A stretch of 64,000 nucleotides of DNA from Okapia johnstoni. Lineage: Eukaryota; Chordata; Mammalia; Artiodactyla; Giraffidae. Each line of letters starts with the position of its first letter. Position 1 is the first letter of the stretch. The position numbers were made by a program, and so were the translations under genes. Below, piece after piece: positions 29,549 through 41,945 of the stretch. The notes under the pieces are model-generated. The model had not been told where the DNA came from. It worked only from the letters and a program-made list of their open reading frames with translations, and searched no databases. The DNA lies in the NCBI GenBank assembly GCA_024291935.2, contig CM044308.1, forward strand, positions 117,082,501 through 117,146,500, in the 5' to 3' direction.

Positions 29549-29879
29549 TAGAGACGTGTATTTCTGTGGCTGCCTGCTCCTCCCTCCCTTCAAATGCTGT
29601 TCCTCCCTCTCCTAGCCCAGGAGCTGTCCCTGCCTCCCGCCATGGTCAGATCAGAGCTGGAGAACCAGAGAATCCTGTCTCCTGCCTCCCCCTCATCCCC
29701 TGTTACATCTCCTTCTAACTTGCCTGCAGAAATCTAACCCTGGGTCTTAGACTAACCAGACGCTGAGTCAGAACATCCATGGGGTCACTCTGACTTTCCC
29801 TGACAGTGAAATCTACAGAATCCAAGGAAATCTCAAAAGTGCCCAGGGTTGTGAGTAACTTTGAATAATCGGAATAGCT

Positions 29880-30030
29880 AATGCTGATTGAGCCCTTCCT
29901 GGATACCAGGTCTTGGGCTGATATTTGCATCATCTTATTGAATCCTCACAACTTCATAGGATAGACACTGTCTATATCCTTACCCTATTTTATAATCAAG
30001 GAAGGTGAGGTGTTTAGAATGCAAGTACTT
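29880..30030 (-). repeat. MIR-like relic
   Basis: 'tgctgattgagcccttcctg' and 'cctcacaacttcatagg' fit a decayed MIR/L2 tail. Confidence 0.45.
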
Positions 30031-30035
30031 TGCCC

Positions 30036-30258
30036 AATTTCCCCGGTGGCTCAGTGGTAAAGAATCTGCCTGCAATTCAGGAGACGTAGGAGATGCAGGT
30101 TCGATCCCTGGGTGGGGAAAAAGCTCCTGGAAGATGAAATGGCAACCCACTCCAGTATTCTTGCCTGGAGAATCCCATGGACAGAGGGGCCTGACAGGCT
30201 ACAGTCCATGGGATTGCAGAGAGTCGAATGCAACTGAGTGACTGAGCATGCATGCACA
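30036..30258 (+). repeat. BOV-tA SINE
   Basis: Full-length forward copy with a small internal duplication around 'gagacgtaggagatgcagg'. Confidence 0.95.
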
Positions 30259-30923
30259 TAGAGTTCATAAGCGGCAGAGACAGGTTTTGAATGGATACAC
30301 TGATTTTCTCTTTGCTTTACGCAGATGCTAAGCGCTTTCAGGCATGGAAATCAACACACACAGGATCCTCCTACAGTTCCTTCTTCTCCCACATTCTTAC
30401 TATTCCTCTTTGAATGACAAAGGGGCTTTAAGGGTGGGGTCTCCCAGTCTGGCTATTTTGCTGCTTCCCCGCCTCATCCCACCCCCACCCCCCGAAACTG
30501 TTGCCCCTGACCAAGGTGGATTCTGTGCCCTGCCCAGGGAAGAAATCAAAGCCCCCTCTTTCACCAACCCATCCCCATCTGGGTGGAGATTTGAACTGCC
30601 CTTGCAGTCGGCACTGTCTGGGGCACTAAATGCCTTAACAACTTAATGGGTCTTCGGAGACGGTGCAAGCACCTCGGCTCACCTCTGGAGTCCCGCCCAC
30701 TCCCTGGGCAGCAGACAAGCTGAGGGGGTTTATGAGGGCAGTTGTAAAAATATTCATCTCCGCAGCAACAAACCTCCCCATGGTAAAGAAACCCCATTGT
30801 CCCTCTTTTCTCTCAGAAGAGAAGCAAACCCTGCCTTGAGTCGTCTTCTATTTTAGAAAACATGTTTATAGTGATGTGAAGTTCCGGGGTGGCCAGGGCT
30901 CCAGTGTTCTCCTTGTAGGGACT

Positions 30924-30970
30924 TTATCTGACTGCCATTTTATCTGTTGAATTCAAAGGTCATTTTATCT
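30924..30970. promoter_or_regulatory. Triple GATA cluster with nuclear-receptor half-site
   Basis: TTATCT (complement AGATAA) occurs at 30924, 30940 and 30965, and AAAGGTCA at 30955-30962 lies between the second and third. The surrounding 30620-31350 block is free of recognised repeats. Confidence 0.4.
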
Positions 30971-31588
30971 TTCGGGTACCACCCCATCGGCTGCCACTAG
31001 ATTGGGGAAGACAATCAGGATATTAATGAGATTAAGAGGCCCAGCCTTCAGAGCATTCTGCTGGCAGCCTCCCCCTGATAGCGGGCCAGCCCCGGTCTGC
31101 ATACAAAGAAGCCCGGCTGCCCAGGTCAGTGGGGCTCCAGCCTCGTCACAAAGGGGCCAAGCAGATACTGGAGTCCTATCGCTGGAGCAGCCCTACCTGC
31201 CTGCCTAATCCCCCTGAAGGACCTTTAGGGAATTCAAGGACTCCTTGCTGCCTCCTGTGGGGTCCTGAGGTGGAAGGAAGCTGCCTGCAAGCACATTGCC
31301 CCGGCCTGCAGGTTATGGGAGAAGTGTCCTTGGAGGCTGTTTGTTAAAGGTTTGATGGAAACTAACAAGAACTGGGAGAGAATTAAGCGTCAAAGGTGCA
31401 GAGAGAGGCAGAGAGCTGTGCAAGGTTTGATAGGAAGCCACAATATCAAACATGAATGGGGAGAGAAAAAAGCATATATATGTATCTATCGTAATGTATA
31501 TATGTATACTTGAAATCTAGCCCCAAAATAAAGTCAAACACATTCAATCCTGGTTATCATCCTAGCTGTTCATAAGAACTCTGCTACA

Positions 31589-31882
31589 GAACTTCCCTGG
31601 TGGTCCAGCGGTTAAGAATCTGCCTGTCAATACAGGGGACACAGGTTCGATCCCTGGTCGGGGTAGATCCCACATGCCTTGAAGCAACTAAGCCCATGCA
31701 CCCCAGCTACTAAGCCTACATGCTGCAACTACTGAAGCCTGTGTACCTAGAGCCCATGCACCACAACAAGAGAAGCCCCTGCAATAAGAAGCCCACGAAA
31801 CACAGCTAGAGAGTAGCCCCACTCCCTGCAACCAGAGAAGGCCCAGGTGTAGTGACGAAGACCCAGCACAGCCCCTCAAAAA
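31589..31882 (+). repeat. CHR-type SINE, near full length
   Basis: Long forward copy: 'acttccctggtggtccagcg', box-B-like 'ggttcgatccctggtcgggg', then the repetitive body 'agcaactaagcccatgcacc' and an A-rich end. Confidence 0.9.
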
Positions 31883-31892
31883 AGAACTCTAG

Positions 31893-32205
31893 TATTGAGG
31901 TTGGCAAACTTTCTGTAAAGAGCCAGATAGTGACTGTTTTTGGCTTTTCAGGCCTAAAACAGCTGTCTCAGTCACAGGTGCTCAGCTCTGCCTTTGGAGA
32001 GCAAAAGCAGCCATGGACCAGGTGTGAACAAATGGACATGGCTGTGGTAGGGATTAAAATTTTAATTTCCTATGATTTTTGTGTATCACAGAATATTCTT
32101 TTTTCTTTTTAAAAACCACTTAAGGATATAAAAGCCATTCTGAGCTCATATGTCATACAAATACAGGCCTCTTTGGCCTGCAGACCACTGTCTACTGACC
32201 TGTGT
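31893..32205 (+). mobile_element. Old hAT-type DNA transposon, second copy
   Basis: 'ttggcaaactttctgtaaag', 'agccagatagtgactg', 'cctctttggcctgcagacc' and further internal matches are the same family as the broken copy at 6335-6982, in the other orientation. No transposase coding sequence. Confidence 0.65.
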
Positions 32206-32343
32206 TCTAGGACAATGGTTCCTAAATCTTACTGCACCTTAGAATCAGCTGGAGGACTTCTAAAAATCCCAGTGGCTGGCCGTGCCATAGATGCCTGACC
32301 ATCAACAACACTGACATTTAATATACGCTAAAGATACTCCAGG

Positions 32344-32787
32344 CTGTAGTTTTTCCAGTAGTCATGTACAGATATGAGAGTTGGGCATTAAAGAAGGCTG
32401 AGTGCAGAAGAATTGATGCTTTCAAATTGTGGTGCTGGAGAAGACTCTTGAGAGTCTGTTGAACTGCAAGGAGATCCAACCATTCAATCCTAAAGGAAAT
32501 CAATCCTGAATACTCACTGGAAGGATTGATGTTGAAGCTGAAACTCCAATAATTTGGCCACCTGATGCTAAAAGTTGACTCATTGGAAAAGACCCCGATG
32601 CTGGGAAAGATTGAAGGCAGGAGGAGAAAGGGACGACAGAGGATGAGATGGTTGAATAACATCATTGACTCAATGGACATGAGTTTGAGCAAACTCTAGG
32701 ATATGGTGAAGGACAGGAGAGCCTGGTGTGCTACAGTTCATGGGGTGGCAAAGAGTCAAACAGGACTGAGCGACTGAACAACAACAA
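32344..32787 (+). mobile_element. BovB LINE 3' fragment with target-site duplication
   Basis: 5'-truncated forward copy; the RT C-terminal text is recognisable but frame-broken, and the tail is ACAACAACAAAAA. The flanking aaagatactccagg (about 32330-32343) recurs near 32788-32802 as a close match, marking the insertion. Confidence 0.88.
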
Positions 32788-32869
32788 AAAGGATACTCTA
32801 GGGAAATGCTGTTTTAAATTCAGCGGGCATAACAATAGAATCATGAGCTATGGAGGTCAACCTGGATTC

Positions 32870-33055
32870 CAACCTCAACTTGGCCACTCATCAGCTGTGT
32901 GACCCTGGGCAAGTATCTGGGATCTCTGAGTCTCAGTTTCTCAATGTGTAAAATGGGGGCATCCACTCATACAGATGCCAAAGGATTAAATGAGATAATA
33001 TATGTAAAGCACCCAGAATGTATCAGACTCTCATAAATGGTAACTATTAGCAGTC
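32870..33055 (+). repeat. MIR relic
   Basis: Well-preserved core: 'cagctgtgtgaccctgggca', 'ctctgagtctcagtttctc', 'gtaaaatgggggcatcc', 'gattaaatgagataatat'. Confidence 0.8.
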
Positions 33056-33270
33056 CTTGCAGAGCTTAGTGGTTTGGGTTATTCCTCTTTCTGTCTGTTC
33101 CTCTTATCTTTCCATCTTGACTTGGAGAAAATTTGAGTAGTTCTACTAGATACTCATCTTGGTGTTTGCAGCAGACTCAGGCTGGCTTCTTGGAGTAACT
33201 GGGTCTGAGGAAGGCTTTCCTGCTTCCAGGAAGGACTGCTCTGTGATAGCCATAGGGCGTTTGCAGCACC

Positions 33271-33487
33271 ATAGGCTTCTGCAATGGCTCAGCAGTAAAG
33301 CATCTACCTGCAATGCAGGAGACATCGGTTTGATCCCTGGGTCAGGAAGAACCCCTAGAGGAGTAAATGACAACCCACTCCAGTATTCTTGCCTGGAAAA
33401 TCCCATGAACAAAGGAGCCTGGTGGGCTACAGTCCATGGGGTCACAAAGAGTCAGATGTACATGACTGAGTGACTGAGCACACATCC
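33271..33487 (+). repeat. BOV-tA SINE
   Basis: Forward copy with 'cttctgcaatggctcagcag' head and 'gactgagtgactgagcaca' end. Confidence 0.93.
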
Positions 33488-34254
33488 ATTGCCATAGGTT
33501 TCAGTGAATTGATGCTAAACAGTGAGAGAAAGCTGGGAAGAACCATAGATGGCCATGGGGTACAGGCGGTCATGACCATGTAGCAAAAGGTCAGGTACAT
33601 AAGATGACCCTGAATTTCCTCCACCTAATAAGGCATTCCTCTCCTTTAATGAAGGTTGTGAGCACCCTTGCTTTTTGGTAATTAGCCCTGACAACCTGCC
33701 GCTTAGAGGGGGTGTGGTGCTTTCCTGGTGGAGGCCAAAGCTGAGAAGCTTCATGACCTTTGTTCTTAGGAAGGAAGCTCCCCAAACTTCAGGCAAAAGA
33801 GTGGTAAGAAGGGATTGGGTGGACGCAATTCCTGCAGTGAACACCGGAAACCTCAGATGCTCCCAAGGGCTAAATTTCTGGAAGCGATGTTCCTCTACCT
33901 GAGCCATCTGCTTTAAGATAGCTCCCTAGCACCCTCTGGTCTGGCTTCAGCAGCCCTGTGCAAACCACACCTGTGTGGGTGCATCCACAGAGGCACTTGA
34001 CCAGCAATGCTCAGTCTCTCCAGTGCTCTCAGGTAGTCAAGAGATTTCTCAGGACGTGTATACTGCGTGTCCCTCCCAAGCTGGAGACACACCGTGCATG
34101 TAGATGCTCTGTAGTGTTTAATGACTTTTCTAAGGGAAGTGCACATCCCCCAGGCGAGCTGGTCACAGGCAGTCCCTTGTCAGGACCATGCCCAGAGGGG
34201 TGTGTCTGGGTAGCAAGGTGTAGCATCCCAAACAAGCTTGGGCTTGAAGTGCGG

Positions 34255-34430
34255 TTCTGTCGCTCTCTGGCCATATGGCTTCAAATGAGTGTCTTAGCCT
34301 CTCTGAGCCTCGGTTTCTTCATTTGTTAAATAGGGATCACAATATATATCTCCTTCAGGCTATCATGTGAGGCTTAAACATGATAAAATGCATCCAGCAC
34401 CCCTACGTGGTGCTTGACCCAGGAGGAGTT
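34255..34430 (+). repeat. MIR relic
   Basis: 'cttagcctctctgagcctcg' and 'gtttcttcatttgttaaatagg' identify a MIR. Confidence 0.7.
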
Positions 34431-34683
34431 ATTGGGTTGACTCAGGTACCCTCAGGGCATCAAGAGAGAGGAAGAGCTTTGGTTCTCCCTGAGTTCTGGA
34501 TAAGGCTGTGGTTTGCAGTTTCACCCTGGAAGAGTTTCCCTTTTCATGAACCCTGCTAGTCATTTGAGACATCAGGAAGAATGAAACTCAAGTATTGACA
34601 AGATCTGTGGTTCTCAGATCTGCTTCCCAGGCCACATCAAAGGCGTCTGGGGATCTTATTATTATAAAAGTACCTATGTCTTT

Positions 34684-34902
34684 GGGGCTTCCCAGATGGC
34701 TCAGTGGTAAAGAATCTGCCTGCCAATGCAGGAGATGCAGGAGACGCTGGTTCAATCCCTGGGTGAGCCCTGGAAGAGGAAAGCCATTTCATCCCACTTC
34801 AGCTTTCTTGCCTGGAAAATCCTATGAGCTGAGGAGTCTGGTGGGCTGCAGTCCATGGGGTCGCAAAGAGTTGGACATGACTAAGCAACTGAAAACAAGC
34901 AC
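34684..34902 (+). repeat. BOV-tA SINE
   Basis: Full-length forward copy, with partial duplication of 'gcaggagatgcaggagacg' at box B. Confidence 0.94.
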
Positions 34903-35429
34903 AGACCCCCATCAACACCTTTTAGAGTCAGAATATGGAACAAGTGGACAGGCAGGGGAAGTTTCAACAACTCCCTAAGAGATGTGGATGGGTAGTCAGG
35001 GCTGGACATCACAGGCTAGATGGGGCAAGGCTGGAGTCTAAAGGGGTTGGTGGCAGTCCTGAAGGTCTCCTGTCGAAGTAGAAGAGGTGAGAGAGCTGGT
35101 CTGAGGGCCCTAGACTAGGATCCAGGAGCCTCGAGGCACTGAGGAGTAGGGGGGATCTTGGGCCGATCGTTTAACATCTCAGAGATTCTGGCCAATGAGA
35201 CATTTCAGCTCTGACAGGTTATTATTTGGAGAGTGGGGCTCCGGGGCTCTGCTGTTGGAAGTTGCAGAGGGAGTTTTGCCATTGTGATATTTTATTGTTA
35301 AGCTCATATCTGCCTCTCTCCCTCCCGGTCACCCTCACTCCCTTTCTCCTTCCCCATTTCAGGAACTGTGTGCCTTCCACCTTTATTAGGGACCATTAGA
35401 GCTTTACAGCTCCAGCAGATTGGGTGGGG

Positions 35430-35466
35430 CCAGTCACAATAAACAGATTTATAATGGGTATAAACG
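35430..35466. promoter_or_regulatory. FOX/HOX-like AT-rich motif cluster
   Basis: ATAAACA (35439-35445) is a forkhead core. TTTATAATGGG (from about 35448) and TATAAAC (35459-35465) follow within 25 bp, downstream of a GC-rich 'gggtggggc' KLF-like box. No repeat is recognised from 34910 to 36380. Confidence 0.3.
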
Positions 35467-36394
35467 AGACACCTATAACTGCTGAAAATTAACACTTTCA
35501 GGGCCTTTGAGTGGCAGCATGCCTGCCCAGGCCTTCTGGCTCTGCCCGCTACAGGGGGCATCTTTGCAGTTGGCACCTGTTGGATTGGATTGGCCATGAG
35601 GCCCAGTGAGTCCTTGCTTAGCAAGGATGGAAAACCTCTGGACAGCATCTCCTACTTGTGAAACATCAGTTTGCATGGTGGATACAAAATAAGAGCTTAA
35701 TTTATCTGAGGATGTCTTAGGGATGAAAACAGAAATGAGCCTTTTCCTCCTTCTTTTTGAGACTCCTATTTCCAGGTGGAGTGTAGGGTTTGCATTCCTA
35801 CCTGTCAAAAACAGAGAAACAAGCTGAATAAGTCTTATTCTCACCATGAAGAAGTTAGTCCCCGAGCCCGCTAAAAATCCAGCTCACCCAGGAGGGAGAG
35901 AGACAGATGATGAGCTTAACATGTGTTCCAAGTGAGAGAAATATGAGCTGTGCTAACATCCAAGGTTGAGTTGGCTTTTGTCACCACTGAGTTTCCAGCC
36001 CACAGCTCCATGCCTGGCACGTAGTATACCTTCCACGTATTTGTGGACTGACAATATCTCTTATGGAGAGCTTCCTATCCAAAAGCTTCACGCATAAATG
36101 CCCTGCTTTATAAGTCTCTTATTCACTTACAAGCTGAATGTGGAATTCCTTTCATTCTATACATAACGTATGTACATATTATTATGTAAAGCATATTCTC
36201 ACCTTTCTAGAAACGATGTCATTCAGCTCCACCTCCATGAATACTGCTTAACTAAAGTATCCAGTTCACCAAAAAAATCACTCAATGTTAAATACTACCA
36301 GGAAGTTTTCAAAGAACATGTTATTATTCTTTCTCCCTTAAGCTTCTCCTAGTTTGGTGTACTAGTTTAGTTCTACTAGATGACTTCCTTTTTA

Positions 36395-36900
36395 AAAAAA
36401 TTGTATTGGAGTATAGTTGATTTATAATGTGTTGGTTTCTGGTGTACAGCAAAGTGAATCAGTTATATATACATGAAAAAGTGAAAGTGAAAGTTGCTCA
36501 GTCGTATCTGACTTTTTGCGACTCCATGGACTATAGAGTCCATGGAATTCTCCAGGCCAGAATACTGGAGTGGGTAGTCTTTCCCTTCTCCAGGGGATCT
36601 TCCCAACCCAGGGATCGAACTCAGGTCTCCCGCATTGCAGGCAGTTACATATCTATTCATTTTTGTAGATTCTTTTCCCGTTTAAGCCATTACAGAGTAT
36701 TGAGTAGAGTTCCCTGTGCTATACAGTAGGTCCTTATTAGTTATCTGTTCTATATATAGTAGTGTGTATTTGTCAGTCCCAATCTCCCAGTTTATCCCTC
36801 CCTCCCACCGCTGGGACCATAAGTTTGTTGTCTACATCTGTAACTCTATTTCTGTTTTGTAGGTAAATTTATTTGCAGTCTTTTTTTTTTTTAAAGATTC
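36395..36900 (-). repeat. Ruminant L1 3' fragment with nested BOV-tA
   Basis: L1-tail complement ('gtattggagtatagttgat', later 'gagttccctgtgctatacag') interrupted by the SINE at 36476-36646. Confidence 0.8.
36476..36646 (-). repeat. BOV-tA SINE nested in L1
   Basis: Reverse copy beginning 'aaaaagtgaaagtgaaagtt' and ending at box B 'cattgcaggcag'; the head is short. Confidence 0.9.
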
Positions 36901-38059
36901 TACATATAAGTGATACCATATGATATGTGTCTTTCTCTGTCCAACGTACTTCACTCTAGATTACTTCCCTTTATCATCTCTTACCAGCATCCCTTGGGGC
37001 AAGAAAAGAGCAAGAATTACTCTGCCTGAGTTTTCGTTGAGCAACTGAGGTCTAGAAAAGGGATTGGACTTACTGCCTACCAGTCATCTGAAGAGACAGT
37101 AAGGAAACTAGGCAGCTATCAGGTCTTGCGGTGCTCCCTAAGCACATTACTGGTGCTCCTGGTCAGTGGAAGCCAGTGATCATCCACGTTCCATGGTCTC
37201 AGTGCCCAACACCTGCTGCTCCCTGGTCCAGCATCTGCGAGCCTGCTGGGTGATCCCTGGCTGTCTGTCGCTGATGATGGTGATGGTGATGACAATGATG
37301 CTGGAGCTGCCCTCCACGACAGTGAGAAAGATGCTGGGGTCTGGCCGGGCAAGCTTCCCATAATGAGGCAGTTCTGACACTTGCCAAGCCTCCTAGGATC
37401 TTCTGCTCGGGTATCACCTCCCAGTCAGGTCCTGCGTATGAATAGATCGCAGTGGAAAACCTCTCTCTTCTAAGGCAGTTTTATTAGCCCTTCAGTCACA
37501 ATACAGATGTCTGTTTATGGGTCCTCACTTTTATGTGGACACCCAGTGGCTCAGTCTGCTGATGACTTTATGGCCCTCCCCATTCCCCAGCCCCACTAGA
37601 CGCATCATGATTCTCCCTGTCAGCCCAGCCGAGGGGGCCTTTGTTGCAGCCACATTACCCTGCCAGCAAAGGCAGCCTCTCAGAAAGGAAACCCCAGGAT
37701 CCAGACTGCAGCAGGCCTCTGTCTGCCCCAACAGCCTTTAGGCCTAACGATGTCCATCGTTAACCCTTCTTAGTTTTACCTTAGACTCCTCTGGAGAAAA
37801 AGCCGTTTGAGTTACTCAGGTTGCCATGGTAAATCCTCAGTAATTGATCCTCCCGACCCCCAAATTAACCCAAGGGGCCTAAAACTGGGTTCTAACATGG
37901 CAAGACTAAATTTGGGGTTCCTGCCAGCAGCCTAAATAAACCCTTTAGAAATGGTCAGCCCATGTAAACGGAGATGCCTAGTCACACCCTGTTAAAGGCC
38001 CCTTGTATATGCTTAGGCCTTAAGAGGTAGGGAAGGATGGGAAGGAAAGGGGAGGGAGG

Positions 38060-38300
38060 GATGGTTAGGGAGGTCGGAATGAACGTGGACACACTGCTAT
38101 ATCTGAAATGGATAACCAGCAAGTACCTACTGTCTAGCACCAGGAGTGCTGCTCAATGTGATGTGGCAGCCTGGATGGGAGGGAGTCCAGGAGAGATGGA
38201 TACACGCATATGTATGGCTGATTCCATTCACTGTCCACCCAAGACTGTCACAACATTGTTAATCAGCCATATTCCAATATAAAATAAAAAGTTTCTTTAA
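38060..38300 (+). repeat. Ruminant L1 3' tail, sense orientation
   Basis: 'tgaaatggataaccagcaag', 'caatgtgatgtggcagcctg' and the terminal 'ccatattccaatataaaata' plus an A-rich end match the L1 tail seen in complement elsewhere in the window. Confidence 0.75.
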
Positions 38301-38654
38301 AAAAAGGAAGTGGGGAATAGGTAGGCTCCCCACTCCCCACAGGCATCCCACTGGCTCTTTCCACTCTTTATAAAGCACTGTCCGGGGTCTCCGGTGGGAA
38401 AAGAAAGAGTCTCTGTGTCATACTTATTCCTCGGCACCCCCATTTCTCACCTTCCAACATGAAGTTGCTGAAATGTATCAATGCTCTCTCTTCATTTTGA
38501 TTGTATTTTAATCTCTCTCTCTCTCTCCATCTCTCTCACTCCCCCTTCTTCCTCCTTAAAAATACATGTGTTCCATTAACCTCAGAAAACCCAAGAGATT
38601 CAGAGGATCAGTTATACCATTGTCACTTCTCCACCGCTCCGTCAGGGTTGAAGG

Positions 38655-38830
38655 GCGGGCTATGCATTCATTCATATGTCCTCTTATCAAGGGCAGAGCA
38701 TAGTCTGTGCAAGGTTCTGCGGCAGGAGATTGTGGAGAAGACAGACAAGGTCCTGCCCTTATCGGGCTTACATTCCAATGAGAGATGCAGCCAAGAAACA
38801 AGAAAAGAAACAAAGTCATTTCAAACTATT
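38655..38830 (+). repeat. L2-like relic
   Basis: 'gcattcattcatatgtcctc' through 'ggtcctgcccttatcgggctta' fits a decayed L2 3' end. Confidence 0.5.
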
Positions 38831-38861
38831 CATGCATCATCATGGGAGGTTCAGCATGTGT

Positions 38862-39083
38862 GTGTATGCTAGGTCGCTTCAGTTGTATCCGACTCTTTGT
38901 GACCCCATGGACTGTAGAATACCAGGCTTTTCTGTCCATGGGATTCTCCAGGCAAGAATACTGGAGTGGGTTGCCACGCCCTCTCCAGGGGATCATCCTG
39001 ACCCTGGGACCGAACCCGTGTCTTTTTATGTCTCCTGCATTAGCAGGCAGGTTCTTTACCACTAGCGCCACCTGGGAAGCCCC
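38862..39083 (-). repeat. BOV-tA SINE
   Basis: Reverse copy ending 'agcgccacctgggaagcccc'. AGGTTCA occurs on both flanks (near 38848 and 39085), probably its target-site duplication. Confidence 0.93.
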
Positions 39084-39085
39084 AA

Positions 39086-39102
39086 GGTTCAATCTGGGGT
39101 CA
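39086..39102 (+). promoter_or_regulatory. Consensus DR5 retinoid-response-like element
   Basis: GGTTCA-ATCTG-GGGTCA: both halves fit RGKTCA and the spacing is exactly five. It lies against the edge of the BOV-tA SINE above and shares its first half-site with that SINE's target-site duplication. Confidence 0.45.
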
Positions 39103-40072
39103 GTGTGGGTCTTTCAAGGAAGAAGGAGAGAGATAGGCTTTAGAATAGCTCTTCTTTGCTGGGAGACCCTAGGTAAGAGGTAGTAAAAATGACTTGCTCC
39201 TCTTTGAACCTTGGCCTTCCACTCTGTCCAATGGGCATCTGGAACCCACTGAGAAGCAGACCGTGTAAAACACTTACAGGTGTGAGGACCTCTCAGTTTC
39301 TCGAGGGTTAGCCGGGTGACTTCCATCTGCAATTGCATCTCCAGGCTGGCGTGTTCACTGCAAACCCTTTGGCATTTGCCGGCAGAAACCCTCTCTCTGC
39401 TAAGGAGCAGGCATGGTGGCTGAGCTGGGCTTTGTGCGGAGGACAGGCAGAATTCCTGACGCCCTGTCCACCTCCCCACCTGGGCCATTTCTCAGGTGCA
39501 CATTCGCTTCTTTTCTCAGCCAAGATGCTTTTGATAGAAGCCTTTTTCTTTCCTTGGCTGCATTTGCTTTGATTTTTATAGGAAAACCAGTTTGTGGGCT
39601 TCCCTGAAGTATCACTCAACTTTTACCCCTTGAGTTCAAGAATGTTTACCGTCCCCGCAGGTCTGCCTGTGTTTCTGCTCTTTTGAATTGGACTCCTAAC
39701 TAAGCCACCTCGGGGAGAAAGAGATCTAGAGTTGAAACCAGCCCCGTGTTTAAATTGCTTTCATCTTGCCTCAGATTTTTACTCCCAGGCTTTCAGATTT
39801 TTAATCTCCTCAACCCTTGGCAAACATCCATCTATATCCTCGGAGAGAAGAAAATGTTAATAAGAACCCTTAAAATGTTAACGGTCCTGTGTGACTAGTG
39901 AGGAAACTGAGGCAGCAATACCAGCCTCTTGGAAAGCTTTCATTTTTTGAGTTCTCAATTTCAGGCCAGGGGAATTGTTCACATTCTTTCATCCCCAAGT
40001 GAGTGTCTTAGAAGTTCACCAGTCTGAATAATTTGTGTCTCTGCCTCTCTCCTCAAGAAAGGGAGCTCTTCG

Positions 40073-40226
40073 GGACTTCCCTGGTGGTCCAGTGGCTAAG
40101 GCTGAGGTCCCAAAGCAGGGGACCGGGGTTTGATCCCTGGTCAGGGAACCAGATCCCACATGCCACTACTGAGTTCACTTGCCTCAACTCAAGATCCCGC
40201 AGGTGGCAACTAAAAATTAAAAAGTG
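40073..40226 (+). repeat. CHR-type SINE
   Basis: Forward copy from 'gggacttccctggtggtcca' to 'gcaactaaaaattaaaaag'. Confidence 0.9.
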
Positions 40227-41144
40227 ACTCCTCTTTAGAAAAAGGGGGAAAGGGTTTATAAGGATGTGGTACTGGACCCATCAAGACTGGCTTAATTCCT
40301 TTCTGTCGCAGCCACCACCCCCACCAACCCAATGTGTTTTGACTTCATAGGGAAGACAGCTCCGTCTACTTGTAATTGATGGACGTGGTTGTTTCCTTTT
40401 TGAAAGAGCTTTCTCCTCTGCACACTCACTCCTGCCTGATTTTTCGATTCCCATTTCTAGACCCGACAGGGCTGGGCTGCGCTCTGCGTGAGGTTAGGAA
40501 CACAGGGGAAGAATGTGTGTGACAGGGCCCCGGTCGGTTGAGTAATGTTTACTCTGTTGGTGGCTGGGACGAGCCCTTGAGCTGGCAGAGGTCCACCAGC
40601 CAGAGGAACATTCCTGCATTATCAGGGATGGGTGATTGGCTTGGAAATGTCAAGGGTGAAAGGCATCCCACCGGAATCTGGGTGCAGCTCACAGACCCCA
40701 GTGAAAGGGACCCCCAGGCTTCGGGGTCAAAGGCCACATGGGGTCAAGCTGAGTCTCCCACTGCCCAGGAGACCCCACCTCTTTGCTTCTTTCTGTAAAA
40801 GAGCAATTCTGGTCATGCTTTCTGAACTGACACTGCTCTTCTGTTTGCCCAGCATTTTCTTTTCCAGGAAAACCCAGAGCTTCCCTAACTTTTTTTTTTT
40901 TCTAACTTCATTTTATTCATTTATCATCCTGGCTTCTGAGGAAGGGAGATCTGTACGTCCAGGTTATAGACAAAAATGTTGAGGCCCAGAAATTGATAGG
41001 CCTGGAATCATCAGAAAGTCAAAGCAGAGAGACAGAGTATGTATGAGTTTAAAGTGGCTGGACACTGGTGCCCAGTTGATTTCTAGAATTGTGGAATTGG
41101 CGTCTCAACTGGTCTTTTTTTCACCATTTAAAAAAATTGAAGTG

Positions 41145-41358
41145 AGCTTCCCAGGTGGCTCGGTGGTAAAGAATCTGCATGCCAGTGCAGAAGCTGCAGG
41201 AGACACAAATTTGATCCCTGGGTCAGGAAGATCCCCTGGAGGAGGAAATGGCAACCGATTCCAGTATTCTTGCCTGTAGAATACCATGGACAGAGGAGCC
41301 TGGCAGGCTACAGTCCACGGGGTCACAAAGAGTTGAACAAGACAGAGTGACTGCGCGT

Positions 41359-41360
<2 letters not shown>
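41145..41360 (+). repeat. BOV-tA SINE running into a CA repeat
   Basis: Forward copy ending 'gacagagtgactgcgcgtg', whose 3' tail has become the CA microsatellite that follows. Confidence 0.93.

Positions 41361-41409
<49 letters not shown>
41360..41409. repeat. (CA)n microsatellite
   Basis: About 24 CA units directly at the SINE 3' end. Confidence 0.95.
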
Positions 41410-41413
<4 letters not shown>

Positions 41414-41711
41414 TTGAAGTATAAAGAACAGAATTTTGACAAATGGGAGGAGATGGTCAGGTTAGATCCTGCTGTTGAGCGGGCTACATGAGACAGAAGA
41501 TGGGGGGTCAAGAGTGGAGAAAGATTGCACTTTGCCCTAGCTCATCCTGAGGAGCATGGTGCCCTGGCTCCCTGGAGCCACAAGACTCGGCTTTATGCAT
41601 CCAGTCTAGACAAGTCCTGTATACTCTCTTCCTCATAGAGTTGATGGGATGAAAAATGAATTGTGGAAGGACTTCATAAATAAAGGGTACGTGGGACAGA
41701 CAAACAAAAAA

Positions 41712-41945
41712 AAATTGAACTATAAGTAATTTACAATTTTGTGTTAGTTTCAGGTGTATAGCAAAGTGATTCAGTAACACATATATTCTTTTCCAGTTTT
41801 TTTCCCTTATAGGTTATTACAAAATATTGAGTATAGTTCCCTGCACTGAATACTGAATAGTAGGTCCTTGTTGCTTATCTTGTTTATATTTGGCAGTGTG
41901 TGTATGTTAATCCCAAACTCCTAAACTGTTTTCTGAAACTCATCA
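41712..41945 (-). repeat. Ruminant L1 3' fragment
   Basis: Complement of the L1 tail: 'ttgtgttagtttcaggtgta', 'gcaaagtgattcagtaac', 'aggtccttgttgcttatct'. Confidence 0.75.
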
